DNA of 64,000 nucleotides from Oscheius dolichura (taxonomy: Eukaryota > Nematoda > Chromadorea > Rhabditida > Rhabditidae), in NCBI GenBank assembly GCA_932521035.1, contig OW051493.1, positions 7,688,001 through 7,752,000 on the forward strand, written 5' to 3'. Positions 11,003-21,759 of the stretch are shown one piece after another. Within the stretch, counting starts at the first letter, position 1, and the number at the start of each line of letters is the position of its first letter. A program made the translations under genes and the position numbers. The notes under the pieces are model-generated. The model was not told the DNA's origin. It did not search any database and saw only the letters and a program-made list of their open reading frames with translations.

Positions 11003-11640
11003 TCATTCCTGCCGTGTAATCAGCTCATCGTATTCTTTCATCTCTTTCAGCCAATAGTCCACAACGTCTTTTCTGTATCCTGCCATCATTTTTGGACTTT
11101 CTCCTTCTGCTTTATTCGATTTAAACTGGAAATAATTGGCCGTTGTTCCATTCAATTTTATCCAGTCTGTAACAATTCACGAGGATCAAGGTCTAGAATT
11201 TTCTAAAGTTTTTTCACTTCTGACGGGGAATTAGGGTAGTGTAAAATATGAATGAGAAGGGAAAATTCAAAGAGACCGCGCCATTTTGCAGGTAATTTGA
11301 TTATTTTCCAAGCACCAAGAATTTCTACAAAGAAAAGACCCACGATGATTCTCATTTCTCCTATCTGTTACAAATTTCTTCAATAACTCCTCCGAATTCT
11401 TCAATCCAATAAATCTTCCCACTTCTATCCCGGAATAATCTTCTTTCTTAAAAAATTCAAACTGTCGCCCCGGCCAGAACATTTCGAAATTCTCGTCTTT
11501 TGTCCCTAGAGGTGGGTCAAATGTCAGTCCATAGAGCTCGTAGCCGTCTTCTTCGGCTTTTCTCTGAGCCTGGAGGATTTGAGTCTCGGTGGGGTTCTTG
11601 AAACAGGCAAAGGAAGATTCTTCTGAGGCAAGGAGACACT
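11003..11640 (-). pseudogene. Decayed protein-coding gene, family not recognised
   Basis: The minus strand has a good coding segment at about 11360-11640 (includes YELYGLTFDPP and EVGRFIGLKN). A second lies at about 11165-11310 (GAWKIIKLPAKW...), and a third at 11003-11150 ends with a stop (ANYFQFKSNK, YRKDVVDYWL). The pieces read like one protein, but the middle piece is interrupted by a TAG and the joins do not keep frame with plausible introns. I therefore call it a pseudogene. I do not recognise the family. Confidence 0.5.
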
Positions 11641-11862
11641 AAAAAATTATTGTTTTTATGAAGGTGCCGGAGGAAAACCACCCCAGCCTCCATCAGTACT
11701 CAAGAAATAGGAATGAAGGCACTGTAACAGACAAGAGAAAAAAATACAGAGAGAACAGTTGCAATTTGCTCGGCGAGGATTTATTAACGAGTATCCTTGA
11801 AAAATGATTTCTCACTTTGCCGGCGATGGTAGAAAAACTCGTATCGGCTGCCACGGGCCGCT

Positions 11863-12240
11863 TTATTCGTAAGCCCGTCTCCTGGCTTCCTCGACTTGTT
11901 GCCGGTCGATGGAGGCACAGACAATTAGCGGTACCAGCGGTTCTCTCAGCGTGTCCTGGAGGTCCTGGTAACTGGTCATAGTAATAATATCCTTGTTTTT
12001 GTCCAATACGTCCAAATCTATATAACGACGGTCAAAATTTCCCACTGCCACATATTTAACATCGATACCGTTGTTACGAGCTTAAACACAATTTGAGGCA
12101 TCATCTAATATTTAACTGTACATCTATACAGAAACGAAAACCACTCACATGATCAATTATTCCTTGCCTATTAGCAAGCCCAGAAGCGTAACCAAATAAG
12201 GTTTCTGACAGTTCCTTTAAAAATTTGACGGTCGGATATT
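11863..12240 (-). CDS. Von Willebrand factor A-domain fragment
   Basis: An exon at about 12145-12240 (LKELSETLFGYASG) splices through GTGAGT...TTTAAG to 11863-12083. The latter includes GIDVKYVAVGNFD, the typical C-terminal strand of vWA domains, and ends TAA. The N-terminal half with the DxSxS metal site is not visible upstream. It is a 3' fragment of a vWA protein, or a gene whose 5' exons were lost. Secretion cannot be judged. Confidence 0.5.
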
Positions 12241-12578
12241 TTTGCTTCTCCCACTTTCCCCTACAACCCGTCAAATCCGAACAAACGACAGGTCATACGG
12301 ACAGAGACCTCCCCATTATTAGGGTAGGATAGTTCCTCCGTTTTTTTACCAATGTTTTTTACAGTAGCTCTGCTTCAAAGTTTGCAGACTCCCTCCTTGG
12401 ACTCCATCGTAGCAAAAGATAGACAGCTCTCACTCCCCCTGCCGGTATCTCCCCATTGTCTGCGCTGCGTCTCTCTTGTCTACCAAACAATTTCCTGATC
12501 TCTAAAACGTACAAAAACATCATTACAAGAAACGCTTCAGCATAAAAGCAGCCCTCGGCCGTCATCTTCCCCACAACA

Positions 12579-12672
12579 ATGCTGCGTCCTGTCGTAGCCA
12601 TGTTGGCTGTGTGCTCCCTCGTCAACGGGGTCTATGACCCCAGGCTCGCCCAAGTGACCTGCTCCGAAGGAG
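12579..12672 (+). CDS. Orphan signal-peptide exon
   Basis: An ATG opens about 31 residues with a hydrophobic signal-like core (VAMLAVCSLVNG) followed by VYDPRLAQVTC. It ends in a standard GTGAGT donor at 12673. No matching second exon is found before a cluster of dispersed repeats at 12975-13370. The signal resembles those of the C6 and lectin genes in this window. Probably the first exon of a secreted-protein gene cut by rearrangement. Confidence 0.4.
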
Positions 12673-12974
12673 GTGAGTAACCTTATTTCTGAGCGACCGT
12701 TAAAGGGACAGTAGCGCAGGTTTTGAATTTACCGTATCCGACGGTAAATTTCAGAGTACGTGTAAACATCATGCACGAAATTTTTTGAAAATTCACGATT
12801 TTCGATGTAAAATAATCATTTTCTTTGAGTGCTGACATTAATATCATCTGCTTTTTATTGCAATAAAATAAGCACATCATAACGAGCATTTTGACATATG
12901 AACGACCAAAAAATTCGTCAAAAATGATTTTTTCACTCAAAATCTTCAGTTTTGGTGCATTTTCCGAAAATCAT

Positions 12975-13023
12975 CACTCAAAAAAAGGGGTCGGTTACAT
13001 AACGTCTTTTATTATAGAAAGTT
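12975..13023 (-). repeat. 49-bp inverted repeat, right copy
   Basis: Perfect reverse complement of 8171-8219. Together the two copies bracket 4.85 kb that holds kelch gene 3, the decayed gene, the vWA fragment and the orphan exon. Confidence 0.8.
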
Positions 13024-13230
13024 AGAACTAGGTTGACCCAGTTATGCTCGTGGGCCGCGTTAGAATCTCCCCGTGCCGCTGGTTTTGGTCGAAATCCCAG
13101 GCTTTGACAAAACCAAAGCCGGGCCATTCTGACCGCTGGCTGACCGAGGTCATTCGATGGCGCTTCTTCGTGTATTGGCGGTTTATTTTTTGCTAAGCTC
13201 TGGCGCGTAACAGTGACGAATCGACAGCAC

Positions 13231-13365
13231 TTTACCAAAGTTAAGCTCTTTTTCTATAGCCAGCCGGGTTTGGTCAGCCGGCGGTCAAAAATGGTTTCGC
13301 TTTTAGTTTTGTAAAGTTCTGTAATCCTGACCAAAATCAACGGAACGGAGTAGACCCCAACGCGG
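13231..13365 (+). repeat. Dispersed repeat, copy 2
   Basis: Shares CTTTACCAAAGTTAA, the AGCCAGCCGGGTTTGG block and CAACGGAACGGAGTAGACCCC with 3006-3206, in the same orientation. An inverted partial copy precedes it at about 13065-13130. Confidence 0.6.
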
Positions 13366-13462
13366 TTATTACCTAATGTTTGAGTGAGTTGTCACAAGCG
13401 AGCTTAAAACTGTCACAAGTGGACCAGAAAGCGTAAAAACAATCTTTTTTTTTCATTTCAAA

Positions 13463-14036
13463 ATGTTTCGCATCCACAAGCTGTTGCTTTTTCTTATTCT
13501 TCTTGCGACGCCAGGAGAGGCTCATTGCCCCGCAAACAGGATTGTAGCCGACGCTACAAAGAGAAGGAATGACACGGCCGAAAGAGCCAGACTGGCTGCT
13601 GGCGCGGAAAGAAGAAGGACAAGGAGAGCAGCTTCATATGTTGAAGATGATGAGAGCGGTGAGTTTCTTTGAAAGAAATTGATCCAAACTTGTAGAGGAA
13701 GATAGGGAAAGTGAGGAAGGTGAGTACCTGACACCGCAACAGCGACGAGACAAAAAGAGAAATGGAACACGGAAGAAGGGAAGCAAGATAGGAGAAGCGT
13801 CAAGAAAAAGGAAGCCGATCACGGTGAAGAAAGATTCAGTGTCAAAGAAAAGAGGAAGGCCAGCTTCCCACCCCGAGTTAGGTGCTGGCGTGTCCGTGGA
13901 AGAAAGCAGTGTAACGGCTTCAAAGAGACGAGGTCGCAAACCTCAAATAAAGGTTATCGTAGAAGCAAAAAAAAGCCGCTATAGCTCAAGAGTCGGTGGT
14001 AGCGGAAGAGAATTCGGTAATAGTCGCAAACAGTAG
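13463..14036 (+). CDS. AT-hook protein with N-terminal signal-like sequence (Helitron-type N terminus)
   Basis: ATG 13463 opens with a strongly hydrophobic segment (LLLFLILLATPGEA). An Arg/Ala-rich stretch follows (NDTAERARLAAGAERRR) of the kind found near the N terminus of Helitron-encoded proteins. A short intron (13663-13696) leads to a basic exon with two AT-hook cores (KKRGRPAS and RRGRKPQ) before a stop at 14036. A signal peptide on an AT-hook DNA-binding protein makes no obvious sense, so the first exon may have been captured. The next exons (from 14105) may belong to the same gene; I could not find a frame-preserving join. Confidence 0.5.
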
Positions 14037-14104
14037 CACAAATGTGAATGGTGATTTTCTGCTGCTACTTTTACATACAAAAAATTGATTAAGATATTGA
14101 GTGT

Positions 14105-15351
14105 TTGCAATTGGACGATTTGAGTATCATCACACCCCAGAGAACAAGACGGAAGCCTAACCTTGTCATTTATCGCGAATCAACCGTTGAGGAAAGTGTG
14201 GAGGATCAAAGTAACGAATGGAAAACGGCCAAGCAGGATTTTGAAGAGCGCTATAAAGTGAAAGAAGGAATGCCAAGACCCAGTGCAGCAAGGGTGAGAA
14301 AACATCGAGACAATGGCGAAGAGGAGAGCGACAGCGATGACAGCTCGGACGATGTACCCTCACCCCGTAAAATACTTTTTAAGGCTTTCTACTTTTCGAT
14401 TCAGAAAATTTGCCCGCTTGTCGCCTTGGAGACATCGAGGAATGCTCCTTCTGTTCAGCAGAACATTATCCAAATGGGCATGTCTGCTGTGACAATGGGG
14501 CAGTCTTCATCAAGCCGATGCGCCGCCTGCCTCAGGAGATGTTCAATTTGCTGTTTGGAAAGGGCGTCAATGCGAAACTGTTCCGAGCTCGTATACTCAG
14601 CTACAACAACGCTTTCGCCTTTGCCAGTGTGCAATATAACCGGATCCCAGCTGCTGCCCACGGGGTTCAGAGTGTCAAAGTCCAGGGTTGGTGGAAATTC
14701 GTCAAAAATAGGCAACGTTTCAGGAAATCCTGGGCACTTTCCATCTTGTGCGTTGCCCTTTGGGAATAACGACCCGCTGTATGGCAATGTTTATCTGTAT
14801 TGCGGAGATAAAGCAGTCGATATAAGAATGAACGCCTACATCCAGCTGAATAAGGAGGTTGTGTGTGGAGAAATTATCGGCGAGGAAGACAGAAAAGCCC
14901 CTGGAAGTGGAGATCGCGTCCGTATGAAAATAATAAACGCGAATCAAGTCCTGCGCCGACCAGCAGAATTTTCCACGAAAAATTGAACATCCTGAAGCGT
15001 CTCCTGAACGTGCCGGACAAGATCTGCGCCTTCTTCAGGAGCCATGACCGCTCCATGCGCAATCACGTCGACGCTCAAGAAGCGCACATCAAGAACTGCG
15101 CTGCCTTGATGTTCAGATCGGCCAAGCTCATTGACGAGTTGAAGAAGAAGCTGAGGTGGCATTAAAAGATGAAGGGATAGGAATTATTCAATTATAGCGA
15201 GAAAGAAGAAGAACTCCGTGAGGCCAATAAGAAGGTTGGAGATTTGGAGGACATGGTTTTCCAAAGTGGGGCTGATCTCCACCTTCTTGATACGACAGCT
15301 GAAGAAGAACCCGGACCCGGAGCCGGAGAAGAAGAAGAAATGGAAGAATGA
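14105..15351 (+). CDS. Helitron-like N-terminal protein with coiled-coil tail, lacking Rep and helicase
   Basis: Coding segments at 14105-14370, about 14410-14686 and about 14723-14945 splice with short introns. The second has a CxxCxA...CC zinc-finger-like pattern (CSFCSA, HVCC) followed by RRLPQEMFNLLFG and FRARILSYNNAFAFAS. This is the order seen at the N terminus of Helitron transposases. The third has YGNVYLYCGDKAVDIRMN. The tail (about 14970-15351) is a charged coiled coil ending in a Glu-rich stretch. No HUH Rep motif or PIF1 helicase is present, so it is a truncated or domesticated Helitron protein. The join between the third segment and the tail is unresolved. Confidence 0.5.
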
Positions 15352-15494
15352 TCTCCGTCGCTGCCCTGTTCCTACCCTCGTGGTGGGAACAGGGATTTCT
15401 TTCCCATAAACTGTTTATTTACCGTTTTTTACTCTTTTCAACTGGTAATCAGACTCTTTTCAACTGGTAATCAGACTCGAATACCAGTTTTCGC

Positions 15495-15775
15495 TTTCCC
15501 TGTCAAAGCCGGGGATCTCCACCAAACCAATGGAACGGGGGAGACTGTAACGCGGAGCCTTGACTCACGCCTACAGCCCCCCGCGGGGTGAGACTGGAAT
15601 GCGAGCCCAGGCCCCCCTCGCTTTTCGTTTTGTCAAAGCCGGGGATCTCGACCAAAACCAACAGAACGGGGGAGACTCTAACGCGGAGCCTCCGCCAACA
15701 CAAAACGGGGGCGTCGGCCGGCCAAGGCGCCCCTTCCACAAGGACGTCTTCCATAAAAACTGGGCACTTCTAGTC
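15495..15775 (+). repeat. Dispersed repeat, copy 3 (two partial units)
   Basis: Two consecutive units start with TCAAAGCCGGGGATCTC and contain AACGGGGGAGACT and AACGCGGAGCCT. The second extends to GGGGGCGTCGGCCGGCC and CTTCCATAAAAACTGGGCAC, matching 3160-3206. Open frames across it are repeat-derived. Confidence 0.6.
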
Positions 15776-16363
15776 ACTATTCTATAATAATATGCGTTAT
15801 GTGACCGATTGAGAGTAGGCTCATTCGAACCGATAATTTTTGCTCTCTCAAACTGCACTTTTAGATTTTTTTGAAAGTGAGGGAGTGAGGAGGAAGCGAG
15901 CTTTTAAATTTCGAAAATGGCACGATCGTCAAAAATAACATAAATATTAGTTGAATAACAAAGGCGGAACTAAGTTACGCAAAAAAAAATTAACCCGGAA
16001 CTTAGTTACGGAAGCGAAAAAGGAGGCGGAACTTAGTTCCGGCAGCCAAGAGGAAGAGTCACAAGAATGTGGCCCAGTGTCCATGCAAGGATGGCCTGAT
16101 GCTTTATGGATGTTGTTGTGAATCTTTCTGTCATTTTTCGCTGATTTTACCCGTAAAAGGGTGATTAGGACAGTTTTCCCTTTCGTTACCGCGTTTATTT
16201 CCGTTTTAGGAAGCCATATAACTTTCATCTGGGAAGTTTTTATCAATCCGCGATCTGAATTTTGAACTGAACTTTTCTTGTTTTCTCTGGGCAATAAATT
16301 CCCGATTGGAAAAATATGGGCAATGGACCTGGTTTCTTCCAAAGAAAATACCCCAATTTCAGT

Positions 16364-16490
16364 CTCCCAATGCCCGAAAGGTTTCCACGAATCCGGAGCA
16401 TACTGTATGCATCACGATGAGGACACATTCTGGACAGATGCCGACGCCCAGGATCAACTGAAGGCGCTACTCAACGCCGGCTCCTGCTAA
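16364..16490 (+). CDS. Small secreted or C-type-lectin-like exon fragment
   Basis: After an acceptor (CCAATTTCAG) the frame reads through QCPKGFHESGAYCMHH to a stop at 16490. The C-P-G-F...Y-C opening resembles the first strand of a C-type lectin domain, but the domain ends after about 40 residues. No convincing first exon was found. It may be a fragment, or a short Cys-containing peptide. Confidence 0.3.
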
Positions 16491-16991
16491 CCGAATTCTC
16501 CACGTTTTAAGATTTATCGATTATCTAATAATTATTTCGATGCTATCGTGATATCTAACTGTAAATTATGCAAGTATTCCCCTCTGACCATCCAAAAGAG
16601 AGAATCTCACCCACCTGAATCTATCCTGGTGCATATTGAACCCATTTCTTTGTAAGATTTCAATGTGAAAATAAATATCTTTTCATCTCTTCCGTCTTCA
16701 ATCCACTGCAGCTACTATTTTGCAAAGAAAACCGCTGTGTGATTCTTCATCCATGTTTCTTCCACATTTTTCCCTTGTTCATCCTGTTCCATACATTTTC
16801 TGACTGTTCATCCATGTTTTCTCTGAACATTGTCCGAGCTTGTGTTTAATTCTACCGATTGAGTTTCTCGGCATTTTCTTTTTGTCCTCTCAAAATATTG
16901 CTTTCCAATATAAGACGGCTTTTTTTTAAATGTTTATTAACAATTTTAACGAGTAGTTCCGCATACAAAATGGTTATGTCTACAGTTTTCA

Positions 16992-18445
16992 TCAAGTAGC
17001 GGCAATCATGCAGAGAAAGTCGTACGAAACATAACACTGATTGTTGTACCAGAGACCAAGATTGGGTGGATTCGCATCAATCTAAAACATAGCGGTCTTC
17101 TACTAGATTTTTATATTTTTTACCACCATGCAATTCGATGGGAAAGACATTGGATAGCCACCATAGCCCGTATAGTCCCAATTCTCATAGGGGCCGTACT
17201 AAAGGATATTACATAACAATGAATGAAAGGAGACGTTACCATAGTTCCATCAGTCCAATACCATGTGCCTAGCATCCCTGTCAGTGAATAACCACCTATG
17301 AAAACATAGGAACTCGTCGGTTGGCTATCAAGGTAACCTAGGAAGCAAATTCATTGGTTCGACTAAATTGTTTCTAAATATATCGACAAATGATTCCAAA
17401 TGTTCCTTCTAAGAACCGTTTTCTTCTTTAAATTCTAGGTGTAGCAGGGTATTTGGTCGCGGTGGTTTGATCAAACAATTGAGCCAAATGCTTTCTAAAA
17501 AAAGTTCATCCCCGTAGTGAACTCTTTTTGTACATTCCTGTCAAACCACGCTGGCACCTTTGAGTTCCTCTTTTCAAGATAGTGATTAATAGTTTTGCTC
17601 CATTTGCATGGCCATAAAACCCAGACGCATTGATAAAATTAGTCGCCGTTAAAAAAAATGAAACCTACTGGCGATAAAATCATTTTCATCCGCATTATGA
17701 ATGGAAGCCAATGTTGCACCAGCCACCACAGCAGCACACTTTGCATCATTCACATCACCTGGTGATCGTGGTACAAGCAGATAGCAGAAATTGATGGCTG
17801 GATTGAGTACCCACGCGGTAGAAGGACACACTGAAACACAGAAATTTAAATAGGAACGATTGGAAATGGAGAGTTTTCACTGATCCCAATTCTGTAGCCT
17901 AAATAAACAAAGCGGCTTTTTTTGTTTAGTTTTAGTCGAAAATGACTTTTGGCGCGCTCTCTCTCAAACCGCTCTAACTCCTCTAAAGAACCACTTTCCG
18001 AGAGGCTATTATCGCTTTTCGCCACCTCATCAACCTCACCAAATGCTCGCCGCGTTCGATTAATTCGACCTTGCTTATTTTTTTTTTGCTTCTATCAGAA
18101 TTTTATGGCGAACAAGATGAAATAGGTTATGTTCCAAAAAAAAAAGAAATGGTTTAGATATAGCCCAAAATAGAATTTTTGGGGTGAAACTAGCGTTTTT
18201 GCAGATGGGTTGCTCACTTCCTGTTGTTGTGGTTGTAGTCGTCGTCGTGCTTTCGGTCGTCATAGCCAATACGGTCGTCAGTAAAACGGAGGTTGTCGCT
18301 TCCATCTCGTCCTCGTACATATCGTCCGCTGGAAACCTCATTGAAAGAAGAATAAAACAGAATTACGGGTTACAGTAGGGATGCAGGAGGAGGCAAGGGG
18401 AAGACGGCATAGGAATAAAAGAAGAACATCTCTAAAAGCAGCCAT
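16992..18445 (-). CDS. Thr-rich-linker C-type lectin (lectin G)
   Basis: Minus-strand exons: 18445-18374 (signal peptide ending SSCIPT), a linker exon near 18330-18215 with an acidic start (DDMYEDEME) and a Thr run, a lectin exon at about 17830-17670 (AWVLNPAINFCYLL), then 17340-17245 (TWYWTDGTM), about 17205-17135 and 17085-16992. This is a secreted single-domain C-type lectin. The sugar-site motifs EPN/QPD and WND are absent (ENW, NNQC instead), so classical Ca2+-dependent sugar binding is doubtful. The join between exons 1 and 2 looks one base out of frame, so the start is uncertain. Inverted and direct relatives occur at 32.3, 38.1 and 56.7 kb. Confidence 0.6.
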
Positions 18446-18446
18446 G

Positions 18447-19762
18447 TCACGCACTAATGGGTCGGAATATTGGCGACGAGAACGGGATACGCCTTTCATC
18501 GCAGCTACAGATCGCACCGCCATTGTAATTGCTAATCAAACGAGGAACAGAAAGGCTGGTGGCTAGCGCCCTGACAGCCAGCGGAATTTGTCTCTTTTTA
18601 CTGGCATTTTCCACTTTCCCTATCCACCGTAAATATATCAGGCCTATTCGCTGACGAGATTTTTCACCACGAAGGCTCGAGGTTATGTAATTTTCCCTTG
18701 AGAAAGCCCTGTTCCGCCCATGCTGCCGCTTCCCCTGTTTAAAGCCGTTGAGAACAAATAAACCCCAGCTCGCCTCCAGTACAAAATGTATTTGTTTCTC
18801 CTAAGCCACTCAATGGGGTTCCACAACCATATCTCCTCGTGGTGACTAGGGTCACAATTTGCTATTGACAAGACTAGAAGAGAGAGGGGACACAAAACTC
18901 CGCCTTCCGTTGTTTGGGAACAAACTCGGAACATTTTCACGGCCGACCTTCAGTTTTAGATCGCCTCTACGTAGCCCCGCTCCAACGGGATATTTTTGAG
19001 CCCTCAGATTTCTTTACTCGTAAAAGATTAGAGGAGGGCAGATAGAAGGTGAAAACGGTCCATTACCGATTGAAAAATAGGCTAAACTTTGAATATTTTC
19101 TGAAATTTGACTCTCTGAATAACAGCAAAAATGCTAATAAAATAATAAAAGATCAAATTGTTTGTTCCGGCCTTTCGACCCGCAGCCGAGTAAACGTTGT
19201 TCCCCCTTTCCCCTTTTGTCGTTCTTCAGTTGCCCCTATTAAACAGAGAGCGCCACGTGCTAGAGCCTGTTCCGAGCGTAATGTTTCTGGTTTGAACCAG
19301 CGACAAAAATTTCGCAAATGCTGGGTCCCCACGTTGTCCATTTGTAGACGTTAAAGGCAAAGGCCACTATTCCTCACATTAATTTTACCCACTAGAATTA
19401 ACCAGCCATTATCACAACTGGGCCCGTCTTGTACTTACACTTCCTCCTCAAAATTTTGAACAACTGTTCGTCATCTTCAAGAAATATGTAACAAGAAACT
19501 GCCTTCCCGTGCCCGTAGGTCACTTTTGATACATTTAAAGATCAATGTTTTTTAATCACATTATTTCCTCAACCTTGTTGGACAATTTGTTCACGCAACT
19601 TCTCTTATTATTGCCTTTGCCCCCAGCTTCCTCGCCTTTAAAAAATGGCCCTTTTTGGTTCCTGTGCCAATTACGAAATAGCTCGATTTTGATTTATTTT
19701 CTAGAATAACTCCGCTTGCTTCGAACTTACCCTGTTGTTTAGCCCTTCTCATCTATTTTACA
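18447..19762. other. Stretch without a recognised gene; holds a block repeated inverted at 43.7 kb
   Basis: I see no exon with domain support. Positions about 19185-19352 are a nearly exact inverted copy of about 43743-43912. That block is read into by a secreted-protein fragment there but is not evidently coding here. Confidence 0.5.
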
Positions 19763-20624
19763 ATGTTCTCCTCCGACGGCAAATCCCCCAAAAGAGGGAT
19801 AGCCTACAATCTTGAAAGTGAAGGAGACTTCGAGGCTCTCTCATCGGGAGTTTCCTGGTGGTACAATTGGAGTCTGTTCAAGAGCGAGAGCGCCCCTGAC
19901 GACTACCGGGATCGTTTCGACATGGAGTTCATTCCAATGCTGTGGAATGAGATATTCGACGAGGACGAAGCCGTCGATATGATAAATTCGCTGGGAGTAC
20001 GGTACTTCATGGTTATGAACGAGCCGAACCTCATCAACCAGGCGAAGAGAAAACCAGAGCATGCTGCCCGCGTCTGGCCGAAATTCGAGCGGGTTGCCGA
20101 GAGAACAGGGGCAGAGATTGTTGGCCCGCAAATGACTTGGGGAACGATGGAAAATAATGAGGACCCAGTAGTGTGGATGGACAACTTCATCACAGCCTAC
20201 AGGTAAGCGAATAATAGCTGACAGCCAGTAAAAACTACCTCCAGAGAGCAGAACGACGATCGGTCTCCAAGATTCGACTTCCTAGGATTCCATTGGCTAG
20301 ACTACGGCCTGGACCAGCAACTGAATCGACTGACAAAATATGGGAAAAGATTTTGGGTGACTGAAATGGCCAACTGGCATAGTCAGTACGACGGGGCTCA
20401 GATCGACACGGTGGAGAAACAAATGAAGGCATGTAAGGTAGGACATCCTTTATGTCATTTGTAATTCCGTTCTTTTCAAGGATATGGTGGAGATTTGCGA
20501 GGGACGCTCAGATGTGGAACGATACGCCTGGTTTACTGGCCGATGGGATCGCTTCGAACATCACAGCTCTCTTCTTGGTGAAGACGGCGTTCTTTCTGAT
20601 GTTGGGCAGGTGTACGTCATGTAA
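19763..20624 (+). CDS. GH128-like glycoside hydrolase (putative endo-beta-1,3-glucanase)
   Basis: Exons are 19763-20201, 20245-20436 and 20482-20624, joined by GT-AG introns of 43-45 nt. The product of about 257 residues is full length for the GH128 catalytic-core family. It has the opening RGIAYN, the SWWYNW block, FIPMLW, FMVMNEPN with the expected acid/base Glu, FLGFHW, and RFWVTEMANW with the expected nucleophile Glu, ending RYAWFTGRW. Family members cleave beta-1,3-glucan. There is no signal peptide, unusual for a secreted glucanase, so it may act inside cells or lack a 5' exon. GH128 is chiefly fungal and bacterial, which suggests old horizontal gain; the introns show adaptation to the host. 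No duplicate is seen in the window. Confidence 0.8.
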
Positions 20625-21076
20625 TATTCTATTCGCTCCTGGTCAATTTAGAGAAGAATTGACCAAAGATTTAAAAAGTTATTAAATAAAATCATAAACT
20701 AGAAAGTGGACGCTCTGACTACTTGGAGAGTCACGGTGATGATACCATTTTGGAGTGGTCCGTCGTCGATAACTGAGATATGGAATGGTTACGGACCGGT
20801 CACATACGTTGAAGATTGTGCTGCAACCCCTCCGCTAAACCAGGCTTACGAGGAGCAGCCAACGGTTTTTTTCTCTTTCGGATGAACTGAGCCTTCCGCA
20901 AATCGAGCCTGTCCCACATCCCCCAAATACCGTCACTATCTCGAAAGAAAAAATATTGCTCGCAAAGATTTATGGTCGAAGCAGAAGGTGGAGAACGACT
21001 GGAAGCCCCATTCTTCCCGACGATAGCAGAAGCAGGCGTTTTAGAAAGCGGGATCTGGTGGAGAGGTGACTGTTGT

Positions 21077-21291
21077 TTACTCATCACGACAGTATCCCTT
21101 GTCCCACTCTTGTTCACGATAGCAGAATTTGCTCTGGAATTGGATGGTAGAAGGAAGACAACAAGGAAACTCACGCAACACCAGCCGGTGCTTCCGTTTT
21201 CATGGCAGGGGCCGCCGTTCCGAATGCAGGCCGAGGCCTGGGAGGCGAGAAGAGCCAGAGCGAAGAGAGCCAGGAGGAGGTACTTGAACAT
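21077..21291 (-). CDS. Knottin-like secreted peptide, copy E
   Basis: Exons 21291-21175 and 21133-21077 encode the same 57-residue precursor as the four other copies: a 21-residue signal peptide ending ASA and a 36-residue mature peptide with six Cys in the knottin order C-C-CC-C-C. Unlike the other copies, the upstream TATA segment (CCCTATAAATACCGC) is missing. The sequence jumps from GAGGACAGTT to the CACCGGCTAACC just before the start. This copy may therefore be silent or driven by another promoter. It is divergent from the chimeric peptide gene at 21525. Confidence 0.75.
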
Positions 21292-21469
21292 GGTTAGCCG
21301 GTGGCGGAACTGTCCTCAGGCACAGTTGGTTATTCATGGAACAACAGATTCCGACCAAGGATGTGAGTCACAGGTGCAGCCAGTGGCTAAGGTTAGACTC
21401 CTGGGAGATCACAGGTGTGTCTTGTTTCTAGCTTGGACAGAGTCGAGGATGAACAGGACGCCTTTCCCC

Positions 21470-21524
21470 CTGCCCTATAAATACTTCTCCTTGCCTCTCT
21501 TCCACCAATCTGACCTCGCAGAAG
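21470..21524 (+). promoter_or_regulatory. TATA-box core promoter of the chimeric Cys-rich peptide gene
   Basis: CCCTATAAATACTTC lies about 48 bp before the start codon. The same arrangement and nearly the same bases (CCCTATAAATACCGC) precede four of the five knottin genes. Confidence 0.55.
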
Positions 21525-21759
21525 ATGTCAGTCAAGGCTCTCCTGCTTCCTCTTCTACACCATGATGGGTAATTTCTTTGTCCATGGCCCCTTAGCAACA
21601 ACTTTTTCCAGCGGTGGCTTAGTCAGCTGGGTTGCTGTTTGGACTGGCTTTTGGGACTTGGCTCTGCCCTGTGAGAATGGGGGGCATACTCCGACCTGCT
21701 GCCGTGCTCACGGTTATTCGGACGGACACTGTCAGGGCACATCTGCTTACTGCCAGTGA
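21525..21759 (+). pseudogene. Chimeric Cys-rich peptide gene interrupted by groundhog linker sequence
   Basis: ATG 21525 starts a signal-like segment (MSVKALLLPLL) that soon meets a stop. About 21580-21672 is an inverted piece of the groundhog linker exon (compare 23460-23517). A Cys-rich end with a stop at 21759 follows, with spacing C-x8-CC-x9-C-x6-C. The C-x8-CC part matches the knottin peptides. The simplest reading is a peptide gene broken by insertion or recombination with the neighbouring groundhog gene. A splice that removes the insert is possible in principle but I see no clean one. Confidence 0.55.

Noticed and set aside
15503..15858. Several overlapping frames of 75-95 codons
   Set aside because: All lie in the dispersed repeat and its G+C-rich flank; no domain or splice support.
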